This document shows, piece after piece, positions 6,328 to 13,830 of a stretch of 13,830 bases of DNA. Every line of letters begins with the position of its first letter. Position 1 is the first letter of the stretch. This stretch comes from Flavobacteriales bacterium UBA7878 (GTDB lineage: Bacteria; Bacteroidota; Bacteroidia; Flavobacteriales; Schleiferiaceae): contig DLRW01000079.1 of the NCBI GenBank assembly GCA_002501205.1, positions 10,186 through 24,015 of the forward strand, read 5' to 3'. The notes under the pieces are model-generated. The model was given only the letters and a program-made list of their open reading frames with translations, was not told the origin of the DNA and ran no database searches. Position numbers and translations under genes: made by a program.

Positions 6328-6987
6328 ATGAAGGTACGCGACTTCATTAAGATTTACGGGGCGATAATCCTCTTTCATTTAGCGGTGGTCTATCGGGGTG
6401 ATGAAGGTCAAATGCTTTGGCTGAGTAAACCCATGATTGCAGGTACCCTTTTGTTTTTCGCCATCAGTAAGATTAGAGAAGGAGGGTCTTTTTTAATGCC
6501 TTTAATTCCGGCTCTGGTTTTTTCGCTTTTTGGGGACGTTGCTTTGATGTTTCAGCAAGGTCCGGCCTTTTTGATTGGCATGGGCGCCTTTGCTCTGGCC
6601 CATGTTTCCTATAGCTACTGGTATTTAAAGCGGGGTGCCGGTTTAAAGTGGCAAGCCTTTATCATTGCTTTAGCCCTTTCTCTGGGCGCCATGTATCTCT
6701 TAGTGCAATTAGTGGTACTTCCTGCGGAATTGAGCATTCCTATTTATGGCTATTTCGGACTTCTAAGCTTGCATTTTATTTTAAGTGCCATGGCTTGGCA
6801 AGCTCAGAAAATTAGTTTTTGGCCCCTTTTGGGTATTTGGTTATTTATCTTCTCTGATTGGTGGATTGCCTGGTCGAAATTCGGCGGTGGTTTGGATGAG
6901 CACTGGCATAACCGTTTCATTATTATGCTTAGTTATGGTCTCGCACAAGGCCTAATTCTCCTAGGTATAGTTGCCAAAAAGGACTAG
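6328..6987 (+). CDS. YhhN/TMEM86-family membrane protein, putative lysoplasmalogenase
   Basis: This 219-residue protein is almost entirely hydrophobic, with about seven to eight membrane helices. It shows the features of the YhhN/TMEM86 family: the WLSKPMIAGTLL segment (about 31-42), FSLFGDVALMF (about 66-76) and a late FSDWWIAW segment. The GD and nearby polar residues are family-conserved. The animal member TMEM86B hydrolyses the vinyl-ether bond of lysoplasmalogens. Whether bacterial members do this is less certain, as most aerobic bacteria lack plasmalogens, so the enzymatic name is by homology only. It follows the M48 protease gene by 3 bases. Its stop codon lies in the CTAG shared with the priA stop on the other strand. 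Confidence 0.85.
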   Translation: MKVRDFIKIYGAIILFHLAVVYRGDEGQMLWLSKPMIAGTLLFFAISKIREGGSFLMPLIPALVFSLFGDVALMFQQGPAFLIGMGAFALAHVSYSYWYLKRGAGLKWQAFIIALALSLGAMYLLVQLVVLPAELSIPIYGYFGLLSLHFILSAMAWQAQKISFWPLLGIWLFIFSDWWIAWSKFGGGLDEHWHNRFIIMLSYGLAQGLILLGIVAKKD

Positions 6988-9428
6988 AGAGGATCCACAT
7001 CAAAAATGATTCGCAAGGGGCTGCTTTTATACTTGTGTTGAAAAGCGTCGGTGCTTTCTAGAAGAGCCTGTTTTACGGCCTTTAAACTTAGCTTGGATTC
7101 CAGTTTTAAGAGAATCTCCATTTGGTACATGCCACGTAAGCGATTGGCGAGTGGATATTCCGGGCCATATACCCGGCGGCCAAATAAAGCCTTTAATTCT
7201 TGTCCGTACAAGACTGCTCTTTCTTCTAAAACTTCTCTTTTTCGATGTTTTAGGCTGATGCGAATCAGACGGTAAAAAGGAGGATAATGGTATTCCAAAC
7301 GCTCTTGCATTTCCCTGTCATAACCCGAGCGGTAGCGGTTGCCAATTACATCATGGATTACTTCATGGTCAGGGCTGGAGCTTTGTATTAACACCAATCC
7401 TCTTTCGCCTTTGCGACCCGCTCTTCCTGCCACCTGGGCTAACATTTGGAAGGCCTTTTCATGGGCGCGGAAATCGGGGAAGAAGATTTGGGAATCGGCA
7501 TTCATGATGCCTACCAAACCTACATTGCCGAAATCAAGGCCTTTAGTAACCATTTGGGTGCCCACTAAAATATCGGTATCTCCATCCTCAAAGCTTTGTA
7601 GGATGTTTTCATAAGCCTTTTTCTTGCGGGTGGTATCCAGATCCATGCGCTGAATACGCGCTTCTGGAAACATCAATTGCAGTTCATCCTCCAGCTTTTC
7701 GGTACCAAAACCCAGGCTTCGCACCTGTTGACTTTTACAGGCCGGACAGCTGCGGGGAGGAGGGGTATTGTAGCCACAAACATGACAGCGCAATTGATGG
7801 CGATGCTTGTGATAGGTAAGACTGATATCGCAATTGCGGCATTGCATCACATGGCCGCAGGTATCGCATTGTAAAAAAGTGGAAAAGCCTCGGCGGTTTT
7901 GAAAAAGGATGATCTGCTTGCCCTTTTTCATTTGCCTTTCAATCTCATCCACTAATTCCGGGGCGAAATAGCCGCGCATCTGTTTGCGTTTGCGCAATTC
8001 GCGCAGGTTGATAGGACGGATTTCAGGTAGGGCTATGGCGCCATAGCGCTCCTTCATTTCTACTAAATGGTATTTTCCTTTACCTGCATTGAAATAGCTT
8101 TCATAAGCTGGAGTTGCACTGCCCAATATCACATGTGCATTTTGTTGCTGAGCCAATACCAAAGCAGCATCGCGGGCATGATAGCGAGGAGCCGGTTCAT
8201 ATTGCTTGTAGCTGTTTTCATGCTCCTCATCCACAATCACCAAGCCTAGATTTTGAAAGGGTAGGAATATGCTACTGCGGGCCCCGATTACCAATGCGGG
8301 CTTATTGCCTTTACGGAAGAGCTTTAACCAGGTTTCCACTCTTTCTCTATCGCTGTAGCGCGAATGATACACCAGTAAATCCTCACCAAAAAAGCGTTCC
8401 AGGCGTTGTATTAACTGGGTGGTTAAGGCAATTTCAGGAACCAGGTACAGCACCTGGCGGCCTTGCTTTAAAACCTCGGCCATTAAATGGGTGTACACCT
8501 CCGTTTTACCTGAAGAGGTTACCCCGTGCAAAAGGATGGGCTGTTCCCAATGGACAGTGATATCATCAAAAGCCTTTTGCTGACTTTCACTTAAAGGGAA
8601 TAGTCCGCTGGCACTGGGATTTTCGCTATGCTGATGCCGAAAGGGATCATCGTAAAAGATTTCCAGCAGGCCTTTGGCTTCCAGTGATTTTAAACTGCCG
8701 TCACTAGCCTTGCATCGCTTAAGTAGCATTGCGGCAGTTACTTCGCCTCTTTCATTTCGATATTGAAAAAAGCCTAATAATAGCTCCCTTTGTTTGGCGG
8801 CATTACCCAGGCCTTCAAAAGCAACGCTAACATCCTCTTCATTTAACTCTGGACCAGCTTTTACCAATCGCACTTGCCTGGGTTTATAACCACCTTTTAG
8901 TTCCTCCTCCAATACCACATAGGCCTTGGAGAGCAATTCTTTTATGGTGAATAGAGGATTGGCAAAACCGGTAATCTCGGCGATTTCCTTAATGCTCAAG
9001 CGATCTTGTTGTTCCAAGGCTTCAACGATTAGGAATTCAGCGTCGTTCAGTTCAGCATCAATTATTTCCTTGGCCAAATTGCGCTGAATCACCATCTCGC
9101 TTTCCAGCTTTAAACCTCCGGGCAGGGCAGCGTTCATTACTTCTCCTTCACTACAGAGATAGTATTGCGCCAACCATTCCCAGAATTCAATTTGGGGAGC
9201 GGCAATAATAGGGGCGGCATCCTCAGCGTCTAATATATCCTTGACCTCAAAGTCTTTGGGCTTACGCTGATGGATTTCCTTTACCAGTCCGGTATAGAGT
9301 TTTCGTTTGCCGAGCGGTACGATTACCCGCATCCCTACTTTCACGATATCGCTCAAAGCCGGGGGGATGCGATAGGTGTAATTCACTGGTAAAGCCAGTG
9401 GAAGTAGGATTTCGGCAAATTGCTCCAT
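6984..9428 (-). CDS. priA: Primosomal protein N', replication restart helicase PriA
   Basis: PriA recognises stalled or repaired replication forks and reloads the replicative helicase. The 814-residue protein has the family layout. An N-terminal DNA-binding region (about 1-110, MEQFAEILLPLALPVNYTYR) is followed by a winged-helix-like linker, then the helicase core with Walker A GVTSSGKT (302-309) and DEEH (400-403, with ENSYKQYEP after it). Eight zinc-binding cysteines lie at 521, 524, 530, 533, 548, 551, 561 and 564. Helicase motif VI is QVAGRAGRKGERG (from about 665). All key residues are present. It is the last gene of a minus-strand operon, 3 bases after the methyltransferase stop. It ends tail-to-tail with the YhhN gene, sharing CTAG. 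Antisense open frames inside it are not genes. Confidence 0.98.
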   Translation of the reverse strand: MEQFAEILLPLALPVNYTYRIPPALSDIVKVGMRVIVPLGKRKLYTGLVKEIHQRKPKDFEVKDILDAEDAAPIIAAPQIEFWEWLAQYYLCSEGEVMNAALPGGLKLESEMVIQRNLAKEIIDAELNDAEFLIVEALEQQDRLSIKEIAEITGFANPLFTIKELLSKAYVVLEEELKGGYKPRQVRLVKAGPELNEEDVSVAFEGLGNAAKQRELLLGFFQYRNERGEVTAAMLLKRCKASDGSLKSLEAKGLLEIFYDDPFRHQHSENPSASGLFPLSESQQKAFDDITVHWEQPILLHGVTSSGKTEVYTHLMAEVLKQGRQVLYLVPEIALTTQLIQRLERFFGEDLLVYHSRYSDRERVETWLKLFRKGNKPALVIGARSSIFLPFQNLGLVIVDEEHENSYKQYEPAPRYHARDAALVLAQQQNAHVILGSATPAYESYFNAGKGKYHLVEMKERYGAIALPEIRPINLRELRKRKQMRGYFAPELVDEIERQMKKGKQIILFQNRRGFSTFLQCDTCGHVMQCRNCDISLTYHKHRHQLRCHVCGYNTPPPRSCPACKSQQVRSLGFGTEKLEDELQLMFPEARIQRMDLDTTRKKKAYENILQSFEDGDTDILVGTQMVTKGLDFGNVGLVGIMNADSQIFFPDFRAHEKAFQMLAQVAGRAGRKGERGLVLIQSSSPDHEVIHDVIGNRYRSGYDREMQERLEYHYPPFYRLIRISLKHRKREVLEERAVLYGQELKALFGRRVYGPEYPLANRLRGMYQMEILLKLESKLSLKAVKQALLESTDAFQHKYKSSPLRIIFDVDPL

Positions 9429-9431
9429 GAA

Positions 9432-10592
9432 CTAGTTGCTCGCCTTTTTTGAACCTTCGTAGAGGTCGTAACGCACTAACCAGCTATCGAGTTTGGCGTT
9501 TTTAAGTGGAATCTTTTTAGTGGGCTTTAATCCTAAATGTTTGAGACCTTCCGCGGAAGCGGTAAATACCCAAGCCGTACAACCACTGAAATGTTGTTTT
9601 AAGCTATCGCCAATTCCCTTATACAATTCGGGGATATCGGCTTCCAATTTCAAATCGTAGGGCGGGTTCATGATTAAGGTGGTTCCTGGGGCTACCTTTT
9701 CATCTTCGGGCCAATTGAGGAAGTTGCGCTTTTGCACTTTGATCACATCTTCCATTAGGGCATTTTTCACGTTCCGACGTGCTTTTGCTCCGATTTGAGG
9801 ATCGATATCAAAACCATAGATCGGAGGCAAGTCACGATTTTCCTTCTTCATCGAAGATTCGAAAATGGTATCGAAAAGTGCAGCATCATAGTCCTTCCAA
9901 TTTTGAAAGGAGAATTGTTTGCGAAAAACATTGACCGGAACATTGGAAGCAAATAAAGCGGCTTCCGTTAAGAAAGTCCCGGATCCGCACATAGGGTCGA
10001 GTAGGGGGCCTTTACCTTGCCAATCCATTAAGGATAATATTCCGGCGGCTAAAACTTCGCTCAAGGGAGCTTTATCTACTTCTACCCGATAGCCCCTTTT
10101 GTGAAGAGATTCGCCACTGCTATCCAGGGATAGGGTACAGAAGTGATTTTGGATATGCACATTAATGCGGATATCCGGATTTTTTAAATCTACCGAAGGA
10201 CGCTTACCACTTTGATCGCGAAAACGATCTACAATACCATCCTTGGTTTTTTGCGCTACAAAAAGGCTGTTGCGAAAACGATCGCTGTGCACTGTAGCAT
10301 CAATAGCAATGGTTTTATCGCTATCAAAATATTTTTCCCAGGGGGTTTCATAAACCTTCTTGTAGAGGTTTTTCTCATCCCGAACCTGAAAACGATCTAA
10401 TTGAACTAAAACTCGCAGGGCTGTGCGCAGCCAGAGATTGCACTTAAAAACAAAGCCTAAATCTCCTTTGCAAACAATGCCACGACGAACTTCTTGAACC
10501 TCACGTCCACCTAATTGCCGCACCTCACGAGCTAATACACGCTCCAGGCCTGGCAAGGTTTTTATGACGATTTGTAAATTGGAATCCTTCAA
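9432..10592 (-). CDS. THUMP-domain class I SAM-dependent RNA methyltransferase (RlmL/YpsC type)
   Basis: This 386-residue enzyme should methylate the N2 of a guanine in rRNA. By family it is close to the N-terminal half of E. coli RlmL (23S rRNA m2G2445) or Bacillus YpsC. An N-terminal ferredoxin-like and THUMP region (about 1-155; IVIKTLPGLERVLAREVRQLGG) precedes a Rossmann domain. That domain has the SAM motif LDPMCGSGTFLTEAAL (198-213), FDIDP (261-265) and the catalytic NPPYD (309-313). It has only one methyltransferase domain, unlike fused RlmKL. The target base is inferred. No in-frame ATG lies near the start; TTG at 10592-10590, one base after the upstream lipoprotein stop, fits the expected N-terminus, so translation is probably coupled. 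It is the middle gene of the lipoprotein-methyltransferase-priA operon. Confidence 0.93.
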   Translation of the reverse strand: MKDSNLQIVIKTLPGLERVLAREVRQLGGREVQEVRRGIVCKGDLGFVFKCNLWLRTALRVLVQLDRFQVRDEKNLYKKVYETPWEKYFDSDKTIAIDATVHSDRFRNSLFVAQKTKDGIVDRFRDQSGKRPSVDLKNPDIRINVHIQNHFCTLSLDSSGESLHKRGYRVEVDKAPLSEVLAAGILSLMDWQGKGPLLDPMCGSGTFLTEAALFASNVPVNVFRKQFSFQNWKDYDAALFDTIFESSMKKENRDLPPIYGFDIDPQIGAKARRNVKNALMEDVIKVQKRNFLNWPEDEKVAPGTTLIMNPPYDLKLEADIPELYKGIGDSLKQHFSGCTAWVFTASAEGLKHLGLKPTKKIPLKNAKLDSWLVRYDLYEGSKKASN

Positions 10593-10593
10593 A

Positions 10594-10947
10594 TTATTGA
10601 ACGTCGAAAGTTGTTACTTCGAATTGGGCACCTCCCATATCATCTACCACCGCTTCGGCAAAAACAGATTCGCTCTGCGCTGCTTCACCAGTCGACATTT
10701 CCAGGAAAACGGTATCGTACCAAACCTTGTCTCGTAATTTGAAAGTAATGGCATAACCACGGTTGATCTTAGCACCGGCAGAATCTTGTACAATCACACC
10801 ATAAACTACCTGATCATTCAATTCAACCTCCATTTGCTCGTAATGGGGGTAACTTTTAGCGTTGGCAGTAGCCTCACTTTCCTTGCTTTCTGAATTATTT
10901 TGACAAGCTACTAAGGCAAGTAAGCCCAGTAATCCTAATTTCTTCAT
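10594..10947 (-). CDS. Small lipoprotein of unknown function
   Basis: I do not recognise this 117-residue protein. It begins MKKLGLLGLLALVACQNNSESKESE: a lipoprotein signal peptide with Cys15, then an acidic, Ser-rich linker. The remaining ~85 residues form a small domain that looks beta-rich (VELNDQVVYGVIVQDSAGAKINRGYAITFKLRD...), with no catalytic motif. The frame is open further back to 11100, but the signal peptide fixes the start at 10947, 21 bases downstream of a -7 box. It is the first gene of an operon with an rRNA-type methyltransferase and priA. The one-base gap to the methyltransferase's TTG start suggests coupling, but nothing suggests a shared function. Confidence 0.82.
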   Translation of the reverse strand: MKKLGLLGLLALVACQNNSESKESEATANAKSYPHYEQMEVELNDQVVYGVIVQDSAGAKINRGYAITFKLRDKVWYDTVFLEMSTGEAAQSESVFAEAVVDDMGGAQFEVTTFDVQ

Positions 10948-10967
10948 GTTCTCTTGGGAATTTTCTT

Positions 10968-10975
10968 CAAAGGTA
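10968..10975 (-). promoter_or_regulatory. Bacteroidota -7 box for the lipoprotein-methyltransferase-priA operon
   Basis: The minus strand reads TACCTTTG, an exact TAnnTTTG match. Transcription would start near 10961, about 14 bases before the ATG at 10947. No clear TTG is seen at the -33 distance. The position supports 10947 as the true start rather than the longer open frame. Confidence 0.55.
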
Positions 10976-11015
10976 AAGGATAATCGAAATTTAAAATCCC
11001 CCTTTTTCTGTTGAT

Positions 11016-11023
11016 TAAGTTTG
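11016..11023 (+). promoter_or_regulatory. Bacteroidota -7 box for the sodium symporter gene
   Basis: TAAGTTTG is an exact TAnnTTTG match facing the symporter. Transcription would start near 11030, leaving a leader of about 64 bases. No TTG lies 17-23 bases upstream, so the promoter would be weak or activator-dependent. Confidence 0.4.
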
Positions 11024-11093
11024 GGGATATCTCGGCCTTTTCCATCTAAAAGTGTCTCGCAATAATCCTTAGATTCGGCAATCAATTCCAAAC

Positions 11094-12869
11094 ATGACAC
11101 ATCTTAGTACGCTCGATTGGTGGGTAGTAGGCTTCTTTATGTTGCTCTTTGTTTTCTTAGGTCTGTATTTCCGTGGAAAGGCAGAGGGCGGATTAGCGGG
11201 CTTCTTTTTAGGCGGTAGGAAATTACCCTGGTATATCGCTGGGGTTTCTATGGTAGCTACCACTTTCGCGGCAGATACTCCTTTATGGGTTACTGAGAAA
11301 ATTGCTCAGCACGGAATTTCGGGCAATTGGCTGTGGTGGAATATGGCCATTGGTGGCATGCTCACCACTTTTTTCTTTGCGCGCTTGTGGCGAAGAGCAG
11401 AGATTATCACTGAATTGGAATTATTGGAATTGCGTTATTCCGGACCGGTAGCCGTTTTTTTGCGTGGTCTTCGTTCGGTTTACCTGGGCCTCTTTATGAA
11501 TGTGGTGATTATTGGCTGGGTAAATGCCGCCCTCATTTCTATCCTGGAAGTGTTTTTTGAAATCCCGGCTCAGGAGGCATTTTGGTTCTGTATGGCCGCT
11601 ATGGCCCTGGTGGCGGTTTACTCATCTATAGCAGGATTATTGGGTATTGCCATTACCGATTTTGTACAGTTTATTATTGCCATGTCGGGCAGTATTATCC
11701 TGGCTATTATTGTTTTAAATCTCCCCGAAGTTGGAGGGCTTAACGGAATTAAGAATCAATTACCGGCCTGGCGTTTGGATTTCTTCCCGCAGATTGGCAG
11801 TGGTAGCGATTTGGCTGTGGGTACCTTTTCCTTATCGGCTGGTGCCTTTTTCTCCTACATTGTTTTACAGTGGTGGGCGAGTTGGTATCCTGGCAATGAG
11901 CCTGGCGGCGGGGGTTATATTTCACAAAGAATGATGAGCGCCAAGAATGAGGAGCATGCCGTGTATTCGAGTTTGTTCTTTCAAATTGCACATTATTGTT
12001 TACGACCCTGGCCCTGGATCATTGTCGGCCTGGCCGCTTTAATCCTTTACCCTGATTTACCTCTCGAAGAGTCTCGTAAAGGCTTTGTTTTTGCCATGCG
12101 GGATTTCTTGCCCTCTGGTTTAAAAGGTTTGCTATTCGTAGGCTTTTTATCGGCCTATATGAGTACCATTTCCACCCAGTTAAATTGGGGGTCCAGTTAT
12201 TTGACCAATGATTTATACCGTCGCTTTTTTAAGCCAGAAGCTACAGATCAGCACTATGTCCTGGCCGGTCGAATAATCACCTTGTTGATCATGTTGGTCG
12301 CCATGTATTCTACTGCCCAAATTGGCATGATCGATGAGGCAGCCAGTTTCTTGATCGCTTCGGGTGCTGGTTTAGGGATGGTATTGATTTTACGCTGGTA
12401 CTGGTGGCGGATTAATGCCTGGAGTGAATTGAGTGCAACCTTGGCCCCACTTTTAGCCTGGGCCTTATTAAAGTTCCCTCTGAAAGCTTATTTACCGGAA
12501 TCTTTCTATCATCAAAATGGAGATTTTATAGCTACTGTGGTCTTTACAACAGTGGTTTGGGTATTGGTAACCTTTATAAGTAAACCCACGGATGCCAAGG
12601 TTTTAGAGAATTTCTACGCGCGTATTCGTCCTTCAGGATTTTGGAAACCCTATCGCAAGAAGGGGCAGAAACATCAGGCTAGCGGGGCTTTATTTGGCGC
12701 CTGGTTATCCGGAGTGGTTTTAGTGTATTCCGCCTTATTTGCTTTAGGGTCCTTGCTCTTTGATGATTCCATGGAAAGCGCTGCCTGGCTGGCTGCCTTG
12801 CTGATATCTTTGGTGTCGTTGCGCTATTTCATGAAGAAAGGAGCATTGATTGACAAGAAGGTTTCCTAG
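11094..12869 (+). CDS. Sodium:solute symporter (SSS) family transporter
   Basis: This 591-residue inner-membrane protein would use the sodium gradient to import a small solute. It has about 13-14 predicted helices, beginning with LDWWVVGFFMLLFVFLGLYF (7-26). The family hallmarks are FFLGGRKLPWYIAGVSMVATTFAADTPL (37-64) and the FLSAYMSTISTQLNWGSSYLTNDLYRRF stretch (351-378). The Ser/Thr run of the latter corresponds to the sodium-binding helix in SSS proteins. The substrate cannot be told: Bacteroidota members of this type are annotated only as general SSS proteins, and no sugar or nucleotide genes stand next to it. Only 57 bases separate it from the following lipoprotein gene. The upstream neighbour is divergent, with separate -7 boxes for the two directions. 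Confidence 0.93.
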   Translation: MTHLSTLDWWVVGFFMLLFVFLGLYFRGKAEGGLAGFFLGGRKLPWYIAGVSMVATTFAADTPLWVTEKIAQHGISGNWLWWNMAIGGMLTTFFFARLWRRAEIITELELLELRYSGPVAVFLRGLRSVYLGLFMNVVIIGWVNAALISILEVFFEIPAQEAFWFCMAAMALVAVYSSIAGLLGIAITDFVQFIIAMSGSIILAIIVLNLPEVGGLNGIKNQLPAWRLDFFPQIGSGSDLAVGTFSLSAGAFFSYIVLQWWASWYPGNEPGGGGYISQRMMSAKNEEHAVYSSLFFQIAHYCLRPWPWIIVGLAALILYPDLPLEESRKGFVFAMRDFLPSGLKGLLFVGFLSAYMSTISTQLNWGSSYLTNDLYRRFFKPEATDQHYVLAGRIITLLIMLVAMYSTAQIGMIDEAASFLIASGAGLGMVLILRWYWWRINAWSELSATLAPLLAWALLKFPLKAYLPESFYHQNGDFIATVVFTTVVWVLVTFISKPTDAKVLENFYARIRPSGFWKPYRKKGQKHQASGALFGAWLSGVVLVYSALFALGSLLFDDSMESAAWLAALLISLVSLRYFMKKGALIDKKVS

Positions 12870-12872
12870 AAT

Positions 12873-12904
12873 TTGTGCCGGTGGCTTTATGCGCATTATC
12901 TTCG
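12873..12904 (+). promoter_or_regulatory. Weak promoter candidate before the 12927 lipoprotein gene
   Basis: TTG (12873-12875) and TATCTTCG (12897-12904) are 21 bases apart, the usual -33/-7 spacing for Bacteroidota, and the -7 box differs from TAnnTTTG at one base. A start near 12911 would leave a leader of about 16 bases. Read-through from the symporter gene is equally possible. Confidence 0.3.
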
Positions 12905-12926
12905 TGCGAGTCACAAAATCACAATC

Positions 12927-13721
12927 ATGAAAATACTCCGCACCCTTAGTGTTTTAAGTCTTGCTTTGCTTTTAAACGGCTGTGGCAACTTGCGCATTAA
13001 GGCCTACCAAACCTATCAGGCGCCAGCCGATGTGAAGAACCTCGTTGTAACCGGGTTTTATATTGCGCCTCCGCAATTACCTACAGTTCCCGCAGGTGAT
13101 GCCGATGCCTTTAATAAAAAGGTAGAAGCTTTAAGTGAAAAGATCAATGCCAGCTTGGCTACCAATAGTGATCGCTACTACAATACCCTGGCTGAAGGTT
13201 TACAAATGCAGTTAAACCTGAATACTATTGCTGGGGCGGATATGGCCAAAAAGCCGCGTTTTGATCGTATTAAGCAAAAAGAAGAACGGGAGTTATTAAA
13301 GGTGGAAGGAAATCCTCAATTCCCTACCGTATACCTAAGCGAAGAAGCCGTGCAGTTTTTAGAATTGGAGAATGGTGATGTGAAGGCTTTTATAGAAGAA
13401 AGTCCTCGCTTACGTTCTGCCGTTCGCAATGTAACCAAGGCCACAGAAAGTGAATTACTAGCTATTGGCTATGCCCGTTTGGTGATTGATAAAGTAACCA
13501 CTTATGGAGCCAAAGCTAATTTGCGCCTTTTAGCTGATATCTACCTTTTTGATGAGAAAGGAGAATTAGTTGGACATACCTATGGCGAAACTGAACCACA
13601 CACTTTTACCGGCGAGTATCTGGGTGATTTTAATGATGTTTTGGCCAGTTATACGAGCTTACAGGCCGAAATGCTCACCGCCCTAACTTTGGTAGAAGAA
13701 GAGAAGGTTGATGAGGATTAA
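12927..13721 (+). CDS. Lipoprotein of unknown function
   Basis: I do not recognise this 264-residue protein. It begins MKILRTLSVLSLALLLNGCGN, a lipoprotein signal peptide with Cys19. The mature part starts LRIKAYQTYQAPADVKNLVVTGFYIAPPQLP and alternates charged helical and hydrophobic beta segments, including a later VIDKVTTYGAKANLRLLADIYLFDEKGELVGHTYGE stretch. It looks like a compact periplasmic or outer-membrane domain without visible catalytic motifs. The C-terminus is acidic (LVEEEKVDED). The frame is open back to 12873, but the signal peptide fixes the start at 12927. Its last 11 bases overlap the start of the next gene, suggesting the two are co-transcribed and possibly functionally linked. 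Confidence 0.85.
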   Translation: MKILRTLSVLSLALLLNGCGNLRIKAYQTYQAPADVKNLVVTGFYIAPPQLPTVPAGDADAFNKKVEALSEKINASLATNSDRYYNTLAEGLQMQLNLNTIAGADMAKKPRFDRIKQKEERELLKVEGNPQFPTVYLSEEAVQFLELENGDVKAFIEESPRLRSAVRNVTKATESELLAIGYARLVIDKVTTYGAKANLRLLADIYLFDEKGELVGHTYGETEPHTFTGEYLGDFNDVLASYTSLQAEMLTALTLVEEEKVDED

Positions 13722-13830
13722 TCCACTCTTTTGGGTGTTGATAGGCTGGGCCGGATCCCTATCAGCTCAGCTACTTCCCGATAAGGATACTAATGAGGCC
13801 TGGACCTACACAGAGCTTATAGAATCTTAT
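13711..13830 (+). CDS. Start of a secreted protein gene, cut by window end
   Basis: An ATG at 13711, overlapping the last 11 bases of the preceding lipoprotein gene in another frame, opens a frame of 40 codons running off the window: MRINPLFWVLIGWAGSLSAQ, then LLPDKDTNEAWTYTELIESY. The first 20 residues form a Sec signal peptide with a likely cut after SLSA (SLSA-Q), common in Bacteroidota. The next residues (WTYTELIESY) loosely recall the start of M14 carboxypeptidase domains, but too little is visible to name it. Reading frame and signal peptide make a real gene likely. Confidence 0.7.
   Translation, partial: MRINPLFWVLIGWAGSLSAQLLPDKDTNEAWTYTELIESY

Noticed and set aside
8114..8560. 148-codon open frame antisense to priA
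   Set aside because: It lies fully inside a well-supported priA with intact motifs, and its product has no recognisable domain; it reflects codon bias of the other strand.
10948..11100. N-terminal extension of the small lipoprotein
   Set aside because: It would bury the signal peptide in the middle of the protein and include the promoter box; it also overlaps the divergent symporter start.
13711..13830. M14 carboxypeptidase call for the cut-off gene
   Set aside because: Only about ten informative residues after the signal peptide are visible, too few to name a family.

Overview
The window looks like ordinary chromosome from a Bacteroidota bacterium, most likely a marine-type Flavobacteriales. 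This is an inference from four things: the DnaK sequence style (FDCGGGTHDVSIL), many short 'MKK...C' lipoproteins, several start regions without Shine-Dalgarno sequences, and promoters matching the Bacteroidota -7 consensus TAnnTTTG. Genes are tightly packed, with 1-11 base overlaps and no gene-free stretch above about 190 bases. I see no tRNA or rRNA gene, CRISPR array, insertion sequence, prophage or defence cassette.

Layout. Bases 1-1411 (minus) hold the first ~470 codons of dnaK. Next comes a minus-strand surface lipoprotein gene (1563-2630) with a clear intrinsic terminator. It is divergent from a plus-strand run of panB (pantothenate synthesis), an RluA-type pseudouridine synthase and an unknown four-helix membrane protein (2706-4902). 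That run meets, tail to tail and overlapping, a minus-strand small heat-shock protein gene (4895-5332). Divergent from the heat-shock gene, a plus-strand pair encodes an M48 lipoprotein metalloprotease and a YhhN/TMEM86-family membrane protein (5518-6987). This pair overlaps by 4 bases the end of a minus-strand operon (10947 to 6984) of a small lipoprotein, a THUMP-domain RNA methyltransferase and the primosomal helicase PriA. Divergent from that operon, a sodium:solute symporter gene (11094-12869) is followed by an unknown lipoprotein gene (12927-13721), whose end overlaps the start of a secreted protein gene cut off by the window edge (13711 onward).

How the genes work together. Most are housekeeping or envelope functions: protein folding (DnaK, Hsp20), envelope proteolysis (M48), coenzyme A precursor synthesis (PanB), RNA modification (RluA type and THUMP methyltransferase), replication restart (PriA) and sodium-coupled uptake. 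I found no convincing new biological system. The most interesting signal is regulatory. The two chaperone genes lack the TAnnTTTG box, but both carry a sigma-54-like TTGGCAY-N5-TTG element 40-50 bases before the start codon, whereas four other genes in the window carry exact TAnnTTTG boxes. Two of those boxes sit exactly back to back between panB and its divergent lipoprotein gene.
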